Positions 8,064 to 17,112 of a stretch of 64,000 nucleotides of DNA are shown here, piece by piece. Origin of the DNA: Streptomyces acidiscabies (GTDB lineage Bacteria > Actinomycetota > Actinomycetes > Streptomycetales > Streptomycetaceae); contig NZ_JAGJBY010000001.1 of the NCBI RefSeq assembly GCF_020010905.1, forward strand, positions 3,926,001 to 3,990,000, written 5' to 3'. The notes under the pieces were generated by a model that was not told the DNA's origin, did no database searches, and saw only the letters and a program-made list of their open reading frames with translations. Position numbers and translations under genes: made by a program. The stretch's first letter is position 1; each line of letters opens with the position of its first letter.

Positions 8064-8792
8064 GTGCTCCGCATCATCGACGCCCGTACCGGCCAGCCCG
8101 TCGCCGCAGCCCCTGTCCGCCGTGGTCTCACCCGCGTCGAGGTGCACGCCTCGGGGTACGGGACGGGCTCCCTGCGCGTGCTGCTCGTCGCCGACCTCCT
8201 CGTGCGGGCGCTCGAACTCGGCGGCACGCCCGTGTGGACGCTGCTCACCGGGGAGCGTGATCAGGCCGAGCTGCGGGCCGGGGCGGTGGCGCTCGGGACG
8301 CGGCCCTTCGAGGACAGCCGGGACGTCGGGGCGGGACTCGGGGAGGCCCAGGTGGTGCACGTCGCGCGGGAGGACGGCGCCAGGCCCGACGGGCTGGTGC
8401 TCACCGTGGCCCCCGTGGAGGGCGTGACGAGCCCCTCGGCGGCCTGGGACACCGACCCGGCCGTCCTGCGCCTCGCGCTGCTCGCCGCGCGCCGGGGGAC
8501 GGCCCTCAGGCTCGACGAGGACGCGGTGCGCGAGGCCCGCGAGACGCTGGCGCGCTGGCGGCACGCCGTCGCCGACTGGGCCCGCAGACCCTCGCGCCCG
8601 GTCCCCGACGCCGTACGCGCGCGCCTGCGCCACGCCTGGGAGGACGACCTCGACGTCCCGGCGGTCCTCGGCGTCCTGCGCGACGTGGAGACCGACCCCG
8701 CCCTCCCCGACGGCGCCCGTTTCGAGACGTACGCGTACGCCGACCGCCTCCTCGGCCTCGACCTCGCACGCGACCTCGGGAGCCTGGCGTGA
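8064..8792 (+). CDS. Degenerate cysteinyl-tRNA-synthetase-like protein
   Basis: A 242-residue protein that resembles CysRS at both ends but not in the catalytic core. The start (LRIIDARTGQPVAAAPVRRG) matches the CysRS N-terminal strand. The end (AWEDDLDVPAVLGVLRD, then ADRLLGLDLARDLG) matches the CysRS DALR-region helices. The N-terminal zinc Cys, the HIGH motif (region HASGYGTGSLRV here) and the KMSKS loop are absent, and the protein is about half of normal length. It cannot be a working synthetase by known rules. Its stop overlaps the start of the SixA-type gene by 4 bases, so the two are translationally coupled. Its function is unknown. Confidence 0.7.
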   Translation: MLRIIDARTGQPVAAAPVRRGLTRVEVHASGYGTGSLRVLLVADLLVRALELGGTPVWTLLTGERDQAELRAGAVALGTRPFEDSRDVGAGLGEAQVVHVAREDGARPDGLVLTVAPVEGVTSPSAAWDTDPAVLRLALLAARRGTALRLDEDAVREARETLARWRHAVADWARRPSRPVPDAVRARLRHAWEDDLDVPAVLGVLRDVETDPALPDGARFETYAYADRLLGLDLARDLGSLA

Positions 8793-9403
8793 GCGCGCGG
8801 GGCGGCGAGGAGGTGCCGCGCGCCTACGCGGGGGCCGAGAGGGCGGTCGTGGTCGGGGACGCCTTCGTCCCCGCCGGCACCGGCCCCCTGCGCCGCCTCG
8901 TCGTCCTGCGGCACGCCAAGTCCGCCTGGCCCGACGGCGTCCCCGACCACGACCGCCCCCTCGGCCCCCGGGGCCTGCGCGACGCCCCCGCCGCCGGACG
9001 CGCCCTCGCCGAGGCCGACTGCCTTCCCGACCTCGCCCTGTGCTCCACCGCCGAACGTGCCCACCGCACCTGGGACTTGGCGTCGCGCGAGTGGGCCACC
9101 CCGCCTCCCGTACGCCACGACCCGCGCCTCTACGGCGCCGACGTCCCCGAGCTTCTCGACGTCCTGCGCGAGACGCCGCCCGAGGTCGAGACGCTCCTCC
9201 TGGTCGGCCACAACCCCGGCCTGGAGGACCTGGTCCTGGACCTCGCGGGCGACGGCGTGGACGACACCCTGGAGCGGGTCGCCGTGAAGTTCCCCACCTC
9301 CGCGATCGCCGTCCTCGCCTGGCACGCGACGACCTGGCGCACGCTCGCGCGCGGGACGGCGCTCCTGACCTCGGTGACCGTCCCGCGCGGGAAGAAGCCC
9401 TGA
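8789..9403 (+). CDS. SixA-type histidine phosphatase
   Basis: A 204-residue member of the histidine phosphatase (phosphoglycerate-mutase-like) superfamily. The catalytic motif is VLRHAKSAW at about residue 38, with His as phospho-acceptor, and the second His lies in LLVGHNPGLEDL near residue 138. SixA dephosphorylates phospho-His on HPt/PTS-type carriers; Streptomyces paralogues are untested as far as I know. The first ~33 residues are an extra tail. Translation begins at a GTG overlapping the previous stop (GTGA), so it is coupled to the CysRS-like gene. Substrate is not known. Confidence 0.85.
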   Translation: MSARGGEEVPRAYAGAERAVVVGDAFVPAGTGPLRRLVVLRHAKSAWPDGVPDHDRPLGPRGLRDAPAAGRALAEADCLPDLALCSTAERAHRTWDLASREWATPPPVRHDPRLYGADVPELLDVLRETPPEVETLLLVGHNPGLEDLVLDLAGDGVDDTLERVAVKFPTSAIAVLAWHATTWRTLARGTALLTSVTVPRGKKP

Positions 9404-9415
9404 CCGGCCGCCCCG

Positions 9416-9421
9416 TAGGCT
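9416..9421 (+). promoter_or_regulatory. Candidate leaderless -10 box
   Basis: TAGGCT followed after six bases by the ATG of the YigZ-family gene at 9428. Confidence 0.45.
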
Positions 9422-9427
9422 GACCGG

Positions 9428-10054
9428 ATGCAGGACGAGTACCGAACCGTCGCCCGCGCGGGCGTGCACGAGACCGAGGTCAACCGCTCCCGCTTCCTGT
9501 GCGCGCTCGCACCGGCGGCCACCGAGCGCGAGGCCCAGGACTTCGTCGCGTCCGTCCGCAAGGAGTACGCCGACGCCACGCACAACTGCTGGGCGTACGT
9601 CATCGGCGCCGACGCGTCCGTGCAGAAGGCCAGCGACGACGGCGAACCGGGCGGCACCGCCGGGCTCCCCATGCTCCAGATGCTGACCCGCAGGGACATG
9701 CGGTACGTCGTCGCCGTCGTCACCCGCTACTACGGCGGCGTCAAACTCGGCGCGGGCGGCCTCATCCGGGCCTACGGAGGCGCCGTCGGCGAGGCCATCG
9801 ACACCCTCGGCACGATTACCCGGCGCCGCTTCCGCCTCGCGACCCTCACCGTCGACCACCAGCGCGCCGGGAAGCTCCAGAACGACCTGCGCGCGACCGG
9901 GCGCGAGGTCCGCGACGTCCGGTACGAGGAGGCCGTCACCATCGAGATCGGGCTGCCCGACGCCGATGTGCCCGCGTTCCGGGGCTGGCTCGCGGACGCG
10001 ACGGCGGGGACGGCGGGGTTCGAACTGGGCGGGGAGGCGTACGGGGAGGTGTGA
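9428..10054 (+). CDS. YigZ/IMPACT-family protein
   Basis: A 208-residue protein with the N-terminal UPF0029 (impact) domain and the C-terminal DUF1949 domain, which has an EF-G domain V-like fold. Family motifs are KASDDGEPGGTAGLPML near residue 67 and VVTRYYGGVKLGAGGLIRAY near residue 97. Members are proposed to act in translation regulation or ribosome-associated functions; biochemical activity is unclear. It starts leaderless after TAGGCT and appears to be a single-gene unit. Confidence 0.9.
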   Translation: MQDEYRTVARAGVHETEVNRSRFLCALAPAATEREAQDFVASVRKEYADATHNCWAYVIGADASVQKASDDGEPGGTAGLPMLQMLTRRDMRYVVAVVTRYYGGVKLGAGGLIRAYGGAVGEAIDTLGTITRRRFRLATLTVDHQRAGKLQNDLRATGREVRDVRYEEAVTIEIGLPDADVPAFRGWLADATAGTAGFELGGEAYGEV

Positions 10055-10133
10055 GGCAGGTGAGGGCCCCGGAAAGCGCTGGTGTCACCGACGCCGCACG
10101 TGATGTCAGACCCGGCCGTTAACCTCGGTGAGC

Positions 10134-11288
10134 ATGAGGCTCCTGCACACTTCCGACTGGCATCTGGGCCGGGCGTTCCACCGGGTGGACATGCTCGATG
10201 CCCAGGCCGGATTCATCGCCCACCTGGTGGCGACCGCGCGCGAACGCGAGGTCGACGCGGTGGTGGTGTCGGGGGACGTGTACGACCGCGCGGTCCCGTC
10301 CCTCGCGGCGGTGGAGCTGTTCGACGACGCCCTGCACCGGCTGGCCGACCTCGGCGTGCCGACGGTGCTGATCTCCGGCAACCACGACTCGGCCCGCCGC
10401 CTCGGCGTCGGCGCCGGGCTCATCGACCGCGCGGGCATCCACCTGCGCACGGACCCCGCGTCGGCGGGCACCCCGGTGATCGTCCCGCACGCGCACGGGG
10501 ACGTCGCCTTCTACGGCCTCCCGTACCTTGAACCGGCCCTCGTGAAGGACGAGTTCGGCGTCGAGAAGGCTGGGCACGAAGCGGTCCTCGCCGCCGCCAT
10601 GGACCGCGTCCGCGCCGACCTCGCCACCCGCGCGCCGTGCACCCGCTCCGTCGTCCTCGCGCACGCCTTCGTCACCGGCGGACAGCCCAGCGACAGCGAG
10701 CGGGACATCACGGTCGGGGGCGTCGCGTCCGTCCCGGCGGGCGTCTTCGACGGCGTCGACTACGTCGCGCTGGGCCACCTCCACGGCGCCCAGACCCTCA
10801 CGCCCCGCGTCCGCTACTCCGGCTCGCCCCTGCCGTACTCGTTCTCGGAGTCGGCCCACCGCAAGAGCATGTGGCTGATCGACCTGGGCGCGGACGGCGA
10901 GGTGACGGCGGACCGCGTGGACTGCCCCGTCCCGAGGGCCCTGGCACGCATCAGGGGCACGCTGGAGCACCTCCTGTTGGACCCGGAGCTGACCCGGCAC
11001 GAGGACGCGTGGGTGGAGGCGACCCTCACGGACCCGGTCCGCCCCACCGACCCCATGGCCCGCCTCACCACCCGCTTCCCCCACACCCTGAACCTGGCCT
11101 TCGCCCCCGACCGCACCCCGGAGGACCCCGAGGCGTCGTACGCGCGCCGCCTCGCGGGCCGCACGGACCAGGAGATCGCCGAGGACTTCGTGACGCACGT
11201 ACGCGGAGCGGGCCCGGACTCGGACGAACAGGGCGTGCTGAGGGCGGCGTTCGACGCGGTGCGCACGCAAGAGGCGGTGGTCCGATGA
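10134..11288 (+). CDS. sbcD: Nuclease SbcCD subunit D
   Basis: A 384-residue Mre11-like metallophosphoesterase, the nuclease half of the SbcCD complex that cuts hairpins and blocked DNA ends. Metal-binding motifs are in order: HTSDWHLGR (residues 5-13), SGDVYDRA, ISGNHDSARR, then the later His motifs LAHAF and LGHLHG. A C-terminal capping domain follows. ATG at 10134 is preferred; a GTG two codons upstream (10128) is also possible. TAACCT lies 8 bases before the ATG. The gene overlaps sbcC by 4 bases (ATGA), so the subunits are translationally coupled. Confidence 0.93.
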   Translation: MRLLHTSDWHLGRAFHRVDMLDAQAGFIAHLVATAREREVDAVVVSGDVYDRAVPSLAAVELFDDALHRLADLGVPTVLISGNHDSARRLGVGAGLIDRAGIHLRTDPASAGTPVIVPHAHGDVAFYGLPYLEPALVKDEFGVEKAGHEAVLAAAMDRVRADLATRAPCTRSVVLAHAFVTGGQPSDSERDITVGGVASVPAGVFDGVDYVALGHLHGAQTLTPRVRYSGSPLPYSFSESAHRKSMWLIDLGADGEVTADRVDCPVPRALARIRGTLEHLLLDPELTRHEDAWVEATLTDPVRPTDPMARLTTRFPHTLNLAFAPDRTPEDPEASYARRLAGRTDQEIAEDFVTHVRGAGPDSDEQGVLRAAFDAVRTQEAVVR

Positions 11289-14269
11289 GGCTGCACCGGC
11301 TCTCCCTCACCGCCTTCGGCCCCTTCGGCGCCTCCCAGACCGTCGACTTCGACGCCCTCTCCACCGCCGGCCTCTTCCTCCTCCACGGCCCCACCGGCGC
11401 GGGCAAGACCTCCGTCCTGGACGCCGTCTGCTACGCCCTGTACGGCGTCGTCCCCGGGGACCGGCAGAGCGGCCAGGGACTCACCCTGCGCAGCGACCAC
11501 GCCGCCCCGGACGTCCGCACGGAGGTCACCCTCGACCTCACCGTGGCCGGACGCAGGCTGGAGATCACCCGGCAACCCCCGTGGCAGCGCCCCAAGAAGC
11601 GCGGCGCGGGCACCACCCTCGACAAGGCCCAGACCTGGCTCAGGGAGCACAAGGCGGGCACCTGGAAGGACCTCAGCCGCTCCCACCAGGAGATCGGCGA
11701 GGAGATCACCCAGCTCCTCGGCATGAGCCGCGAACAGTTCTGCCAGGTCGTCCTCCTCCCGCAGGGCGACTTCGCCCGCTTCCTGCGCGCGGACGCGGAA
11801 GCACGCGGCAAGCTCCTCGGCCGCCTCTTCGACACCCGGCGCTTCGCCGAGGTGGAGCAGCGCCTCGCCGACCGCCGCCGCACCGCGGAAGCCCGCGTCA
11901 AGGACGGCGACGCCACCCTCCTCGCGGACGCGCACCGCATGCAGCAGGCGGCCGGTGACACGTTCGACCTCCCCGACCTCACCCCCGGCGAACCGGGGCT
12001 GGCGGAAGAGGTCCTCGCCGCGGCAGCGATCGCCCGCAGCACGGCCCGCGAACAGCTCACGATCGCCCACTGCGGACGCGCGGCGGCGGAGTCGGCCCAG
12101 AACGCGGCACAACGCGCGCTGGACGACGTACGCGAACTCGCCGGACTCCAGCGCCGTTTCGGCGAGGCGCAGGCCCGCGCGGCGCTGCTCCAGGAACGCT
12201 CCGGCGCCTACGAGGAGGCCCGCGCCCGCATGGACCGCGCGCGGAAGGCGGAGGCGGTCCAACCGGCGCTGGCCCTGCGTGAGCAGGCCGACGCGGAGCA
12301 CGCCAGAGCTGCGAGCGACGAGGCCCGCGCGCGGGCGCTGCTCCCGCAGCCCGACAGCGAGGCCGACGCCGCCTCCCTCACGGCAGCCGCCCGCCGCACC
12401 ACCGAGGAACTCGGCGGCCTGGAGTCCGCCCGCAGAGCGGAACGCAGGCTCGCCGAACTGGCCGGCGACCGCGCGACCCTGGACCGCCAGGAGCGCGCCG
12501 ACGCCGCCGACCTCACCGACGCGGAAGCCTGGCTCACCGGCTGGGACGCGACCCGCGAGGCCCTCCAGACCCGTATCGACGCCGCGCAGGACGCCACGAC
12601 ACGGGCCGAGAAACTCGCCGAGCGCCGCGAACCGGCACGCAGGCGGCTCACGGCGGCCGAACTCCGCGACAGCCTCACCCGCGACATCGACACCGCCCAA
12701 CAGCAAGCCCTCACCTCCGGCGAAGCCGCCCAGCAGGCCCGCGCGCACTGGCTCGACCTCAAGGAGCAGCGCCTCGACGGTATCGCCGCCGAACTCGCCG
12801 CGAGCCTCGTCGACGGCGCCCCCTGCGCGGTCTGCGGCGCCACCGAGCACCCCGCGCCCGCGCGCAAGGACGCCGGACACGTGGACCGCGCGGCCGAGGA
12901 GCAGGCGTTCGAGAATTCCCAGCACGCCGCCGAAGCGCACGAGCGGGACGAACAGCACCTCAACGACACCCGCCAGGCCCTCGCCGCCGCCTCCGCCGAG
13001 GCCGGCGACACCCCCACCGCCACCCTCACCGCCGAGTTCGAGGACCTGGAACGCCAATACGCGCACGCGCGCCACGAGGCGTCCGACCTCCACCCCGCCC
13101 GCGAGGAACTCCGCCGCGCCGAGCAGGAGCACGAGCACCGCACCGCCGTCCAGCGCGACGCGGCCGTACGCGTCGCGTCGCGCGCCGTCCACCGCGAGAA
13201 CCTGGAGCGCGAACAGGCCGACCTTGAACAGGAGTTGGCGCGGGCGCGCGGCACAGCCGAGAGCGTGGCCGCGCGAGCCGCCCACCTGGAGCGGCGCGCC
13301 CACCTGCTGACCGGCGCGGCGGACGCCGTCCGTACGGCCGAGGAGAGCGCGAGCCGCCTCAAGGACGCCGACGGCCGGCTCGCCGAGGCCGCCTACCGCG
13401 CGGGCTTCGGCACCCCCCGCGAGGCCGCCGACGCCCTCCTCGCCCCCGACGTCCACCGCGACCTGCAACACCGCCTGGACGCCTGGCAGGCCGAGGAGTC
13501 CGCCGTCCGGGCCGTCCTCGCCGAACCCGGGACGGCCGCAGCCGCCCGCCGCCCGCCCGCCGACGTCACCGGCGCCGCCGACCGCGCCTCCGCAGCCGCC
13601 GAGGCACTCCAAGTGGCCGCCTCCGCGCGCGACGCCGCCGCCCGCCGCTGCGAGGAACTCGACCGCCTCTCCACGCGCGCGGAGAGCGGCGTACGCGCCC
13701 TCGCGCCCCTGCGCCGGGAGTACGACCGGGTGGCCCGGCTCGCGGGGCTCACGGCGGGCACCTCGGCGGACAACGAACGCAAGATGCGCCTGGAGGCGTA
13801 CGTGCTCGCCGCGCGCCTGGAGCAGGTCGCCGCCGCCGCGACCGTACGGCTCCAGCACATGTCGTCCGGGCGCTACACCCTCGTCCACTCCGCCGACCGC
13901 TCCGGGCGTGGGCGCAGCGGGCTCGGGCTGCACGTCGTGGACGCCTGGACCGGGCGCGAGCGCGACACGGCGACGCTGTCCGGCGGGGAGACGTTCTTCG
14001 CGTCCCTCGCGCTCGCGCTGGGGCTCGCGGACGTCGTCACCGACGAGGCGGGCGGGGTGCGGCTCGACACCCTGTTCATCGACGAGGGGTTCGGCAGCCT
14101 CGACGACCAGACCCTCGACGAGGTCCTCGACGTCCTGGACTCACTGCGCGAGCGCGACCGCAGCGTGGGCATCGTCAGCCACGTCGCGGACCTGCGGCGG
14201 CGCATCCACGCGCAGCTGGAGGTGGTGAAGGGGCGGACCGGGTCGACCCTGCGCAGGCGCGGTCACTGA
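11285..14269 (+). CDS. sbcC: Nuclease SbcCD subunit C (SMC-like ATPase)
   Basis: A 994-residue Rad50-like ATPase that pairs with SbcD. The Walker A motif is GPTGAGKTS (residues 35-43). Long Ala/Glu/Arg-rich coiled coils flank the zinc hook CAVC (Cys514 and Cys517). The ABC signature LSGGETFFASLALALG is near residue 898, with Walker B LDTLFIDEGFGSLD near 926. Length and order match complete family members. The ATG at 11285 overlaps the sbcD stop. The 3' end overlaps the convergent lrp-type gene by 7 bases, so no terminator separates them. Confidence 0.95.
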   Translation: MRLHRLSLTAFGPFGASQTVDFDALSTAGLFLLHGPTGAGKTSVLDAVCYALYGVVPGDRQSGQGLTLRSDHAAPDVRTEVTLDLTVAGRRLEITRQPPWQRPKKRGAGTTLDKAQTWLREHKAGTWKDLSRSHQEIGEEITQLLGMSREQFCQVVLLPQGDFARFLRADAEARGKLLGRLFDTRRFAEVEQRLADRRRTAEARVKDGDATLLADAHRMQQAAGDTFDLPDLTPGEPGLAEEVLAAAAIARSTAREQLTIAHCGRAAAESAQNAAQRALDDVRELAGLQRRFGEAQARAALLQERSGAYEEARARMDRARKAEAVQPALALREQADAEHARAASDEARARALLPQPDSEADAASLTAAARRTTEELGGLESARRAERRLAELAGDRATLDRQERADAADLTDAEAWLTGWDATREALQTRIDAAQDATTRAEKLAERREPARRRLTAAELRDSLTRDIDTAQQQALTSGEAAQQARAHWLDLKEQRLDGIAAELAASLVDGAPCAVCGATEHPAPARKDAGHVDRAAEEQAFENSQHAAEAHERDEQHLNDTRQALAAASAEAGDTPTATLTAEFEDLERQYAHARHEASDLHPAREELRRAEQEHEHRTAVQRDAAVRVASRAVHRENLEREQADLEQELARARGTAESVAARAAHLERRAHLLTGAADAVRTAEESASRLKDADGRLAEAAYRAGFGTPREAADALLAPDVHRDLQHRLDAWQAEESAVRAVLAEPGTAAAARRPPADVTGAADRASAAAEALQVAASARDAAARRCEELDRLSTRAESGVRALAPLRREYDRVARLAGLTAGTSADNERKMRLEAYVLAARLEQVAAAATVRLQHMSSGRYTLVHSADRSGRGRSGLGLHVVDAWTGRERDTATLSGGETFFASLALALGLADVVTDEAGGVRLDTLFIDEGFGSLDDQTLDEVLDVLDSLRERDRSVGIVSHVADLRRRIHAQLEVVKGRTGSTLRRRGH

Positions 14270-14709
14270 CCGAGCGGGCGGCGCGGCAGGGGCGAGGAGT
14301 AGACGACGCTCGTCGTCACCGACCCGAGCGCGCCGATCTTCCCCGACACCTCCTCCAGGTGCCGCATCGAACGGGCGGTGACCTTGATGACGAAACAGTC
14401 GTCGCCCGTCACGTGGTGCGCCTCCAGGATCTCCGGGGTGACCGCCACCAGGTCGTGGAACGGCTTGTAGTTGCCGTTGGGGTACCTGAGCCGTACGAAC
14501 GCCAGGATCGGCAGGCCCAGCCGCTCCGGGTCGACGACCGCCGCGTACCCCTGGATCACCCCGGCCTCCTCCAGCCGCCGCACCCGCTCCGTCACCGCGC
14601 TCGGCGACATCGACACGGCCCGCGCGAGGTCGGCGAACGAGGCGCGGCCGTCGCGCTGGAGGACGTCGAGGATGCGCCAGTCGGTGGCGTCCGGGGAATA
14701 CGTGGTCAT
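14263..14709 (-). CDS. Lrp/AsnC-family transcriptional regulator
   Basis: A 148-residue regulator with an N-terminal HTH (LARAVSMSPSAVTERVRRLEE, about residues 29-49) and a C-terminal RAM ligand-binding domain (LEAHHVTGDDCFVIKVTARS). Members bind amino acids and form octamers. The ATG at 14709 is chosen because the frame further upstream would run through the divergent rhodanese gene. The 93-base gap to that gene suggests the rhodanese as a candidate target. It converges on sbcC with a 7-base overlap. Confidence 0.9.
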   Translation of the reverse strand: MTTYSPDATDWRILDVLQRDGRASFADLARAVSMSPSAVTERVRRLEEAGVIQGYAAVVDPERLGLPILAFVRLRYPNGNYKPFHDLVAVTPEILEAHHVTGDDCFVIKVTARSMRHLEEVSGKIGALGSVTTSVVYSSPLPRRPLGQ

Positions 14710-14789
14710 GGGGTCAGAGTGCCGGGGAATCCTCGGCCGATCAAGGTCAGGGCCGGGGAAGCGGCCTTCAGGCCCGGCGCCTGCGACCG

Positions 14790-14795
14790 TAGATT
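14790..14795 (+). promoter_or_regulatory. Candidate leaderless -10 box
   Basis: TAGATT seven bases before the rhodanese ATG. A TTCAGG sequence lies 17 bases further upstream as a weak -35 candidate. Confidence 0.45.
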
Positions 14796-14802
14796 TTCCG
14801 CC

Positions 14803-15267
14803 ATGACGACGATCACGAACCCGGTCCTGCGCACCGCGCCCGCCGCCCCCGCCGAAGCAGCCGCCTACTTCCGCGCCAGCCTCGCCTTCCACGCGGACGT
14901 CTCCGACGTCGCCGCCGCGCTCCCCACCGACGAGTTCGTCGTCATCGACTCCCGCTCCACCGAGGCGTGGGACCAGGGGCACGTCCCCGGCGCGGTCCAC
15001 CTGCCGACCGCGCTCATCCCCGAGCAGGCGGAGCAACTCCTCGACAAGAGCGTGCCGGTGGTCACCTACTGCTGGGGACCCGGCTGCAACGGCGCCACCC
15101 GCGCCGCCCTCGCGCTCGCCGAACTCGGCTACCAGGTCAAGGAGATGCTCGGCGGGTTCGAGTACTGGGTGCGCGAGGGCTTCGCGTTCGAGACCTGGCA
15201 GGGGGTGGAACGCCAAGTCCCCGATCCGCTGACCGCACCTGTCGGTTCCGACAACTGTGGCTGCTGA
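14803..15267 (+). CDS. Rhodanese-like domain protein
   Basis: A 154-residue single rhodanese domain. The conserved start is FVVIDSRSTEAWDQGHVPGA (about residues 45-64), and the active-site loop is YCWGPGCNGAT with a catalytic-position Cys at about residue 89, although the loop differs from the usual CxxGxR. The protein ends in DNCGC. Such proteins move sulfane sulfur or act as sensors. The start at 14803 follows the TAGATT box. It is divergent from an Lrp-type gene, which may control it. Confidence 0.88.
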   Translation: MTTITNPVLRTAPAAPAEAAAYFRASLAFHADVSDVAAALPTDEFVVIDSRSTEAWDQGHVPGAVHLPTALIPEQAEQLLDKSVPVVTYCWGPGCNGATRAALALAELGYQVKEMLGGFEYWVREGFAFETWQGVERQVPDPLTAPVGSDNCGC

Positions 15268-15296
15268 CCGGGGACTTGGCGAACCGTCAGGACCCC

Positions 15297-16985
15297 TTAC
15301 AGCGCCGCCAGTTCGTCCACCAGGTCGTCCAGGCCCAGCGAACCCTGCGACAGGGCCGCCATGTGCCACGCCTTCAGGTCGAACGCGTCGCCGTGGCGTT
15401 CGCGGGCCTTCTCACGTCCCAACAGCCAGGCGCGCTCGCCGAGTTTGTAGCCGATGGCCTGGCCGGGGATCGTCAGGTAGCGGGTGAGTTCGCTGACCAC
15501 GAAGTCGGCCGGGCGGCTGCTGTGGGAGAGGAAGAACTCCTGGCCCAGCTCGGGCGTCCAGCGCTCGCCGGGGTGGAACGGGGAGTCCGCCGGGATCTCC
15601 AGCTCCAGGTGCATGCCGATGTCGATGATGACGCGGACCGCGCGCATCATCTGTGCGTCCAGGTAGCCGAGGCGCTCCTCCGCGTCGGCCAGGAAGCCGA
15701 GTTCGTCCATCAGGCGCTCCGCGTACAGGGCCCAGCCCTCGGCGTTGGCGCTGACGATGCCGACGGTCGCCTGGTAGCGGGAGAGGTTCTCCGCGACGTG
15801 CGCCCACTGCGCGAGCTGCAAGTGGTGGCCGGGGACGCCCTCGTGGTACCAGGTGGACACCAAGTCGTAGACGGGGAACCGGCTTTGGCCCATCGTCGGG
15901 AGCCAGGTGCGGCCCGGCCGCGAGAAGTCCTCCGAGGGGGCCGTGTAGTACGGCGCGGCGGCGCTGCCCGGCGGGGCGATGCGGGACTCCACCTTCCGTA
16001 CCCGCTCGGCGAGTTCGAAGTGCGTGCCGTCCAGGGACTCGATCGCGCGGTCCATCACGCTCTGGAGCCAGTCGCGGACCTCGTCGACGCCCTCGATGTG
16101 CCGGCCGTGCTCGTCGAGGTGCGCGAGCGCCGTCCACGGGGTCGCGGCGCCGGGGAGGATCTTCTCGGCCTCCTTCCTCATCTCGCCCAGCAGACGGTGG
16201 TATTCGGCCCAGCCGTACGCGTACGCCTCGTCCAGGTCGAGGTCGGTGCCGTTGTAGTAGCGCGACAGGCGCGCGTACCGCTCACGGCCGACGACGTTCG
16301 GGGCGTCCTCGATCGCCGGGGCGTACACCTCCCGGATCCAGTCCCGGAGTTGGACGACCGCGGCGGTCGCTTCCCTTGCCGCTGCGTCGAGTTCGGCACG
16401 CAGCGCGTCGGGGCCGGACGCGGCGAAGTCCTCGAACCAGCCCTTCCCCTCGCCCGTGTCGGCCCACTCGCCGAGCTGCTCGACGAACGTCGCCGTGGGC
16501 CTCGGGGCCGCGAACAGCTTGCGTTCCAGGCCGAGTTCGAGGGACTCGCGGTAGCCGCGCAGCGACTCGGGCACGGCCCGCAGCCGCTCGGCGATCGCCG
16601 CCCAGTCCTCGTCCGTGTCGGCCGGGGTCACCGTGAACACCTCGCGCACGTGCTGCGCGGGCGTCCCCAGGTTGCCGACCGACCGCAGCCCCTCCCCGGC
16701 CTCGTGGACGGCGAGTTCGGCCGTCAGCCGCTCCCGCAGCAGCCGCGCGCACCGCCGCTCCACGTCGCTGTCCGCGCCGGGCCTGAGCTCCGCCTCGTCC
16801 AGCGCGGCCAGCGTCCGGCGCGAGAGGTCCGCCAGCGCCTCCTGACCGGCGGGCGAGAGGTCCGGCATCAGGCGGGAACTCTCCTTCGCGCCGAGGTAGG
16901 TACCGGTGACCGGATCGAGGGCGATGAGACCGTCGACATACGCGTCGGCGACCTCGCGGGGCAGCGGGCTGTTCGTCTCTGACAT
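15297..16985 (-). CDS. DUF885 family metallopeptidase-like protein
   Basis: A 562-residue cytoplasmic protein of the DUF885 family. The zinc-type motif HEGVPGHH lies near residue 380, and a Glu-containing region LMDELGFLAD follows at the usual distance. This family is related to M3-like peptidases, and members are often annotated as carboxypeptidase-like. There is no signal peptide. The start ATG has GAGGATG about 8 bases upstream. It is convergent with the rhodanese gene. The substrate is unknown. Confidence 0.88.
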   Translation of the reverse strand: MSETNSPLPREVADAYVDGLIALDPVTGTYLGAKESSRLMPDLSPAGQEALADLSRRTLAALDEAELRPGADSDVERRCARLLRERLTAELAVHEAGEGLRSVGNLGTPAQHVREVFTVTPADTDEDWAAIAERLRAVPESLRGYRESLELGLERKLFAAPRPTATFVEQLGEWADTGEGKGWFEDFAASGPDALRAELDAAAREATAAVVQLRDWIREVYAPAIEDAPNVVGRERYARLSRYYNGTDLDLDEAYAYGWAEYHRLLGEMRKEAEKILPGAATPWTALAHLDEHGRHIEGVDEVRDWLQSVMDRAIESLDGTHFELAERVRKVESRIAPPGSAAAPYYTAPSEDFSRPGRTWLPTMGQSRFPVYDLVSTWYHEGVPGHHLQLAQWAHVAENLSRYQATVGIVSANAEGWALYAERLMDELGFLADAEERLGYLDAQMMRAVRVIIDIGMHLELEIPADSPFHPGERWTPELGQEFFLSHSSRPADFVVSELTRYLTIPGQAIGYKLGERAWLLGREKARERHGDAFDLKAWHMAALSQGSLGLDDLVDELAAL

Positions 16986-17112
16986 GCGGACATCCTCGTA
17001 CGGATAGCGGTGTCACGTCAGCCCGGATTGTGCGGGAGCGGTCCGGGGGAGGCCGGATTTCGCCGAGAGCCGAGCGCCGGCGTACGAAGAGACCGGCGCC
17101 GCCCCCGTGCCC

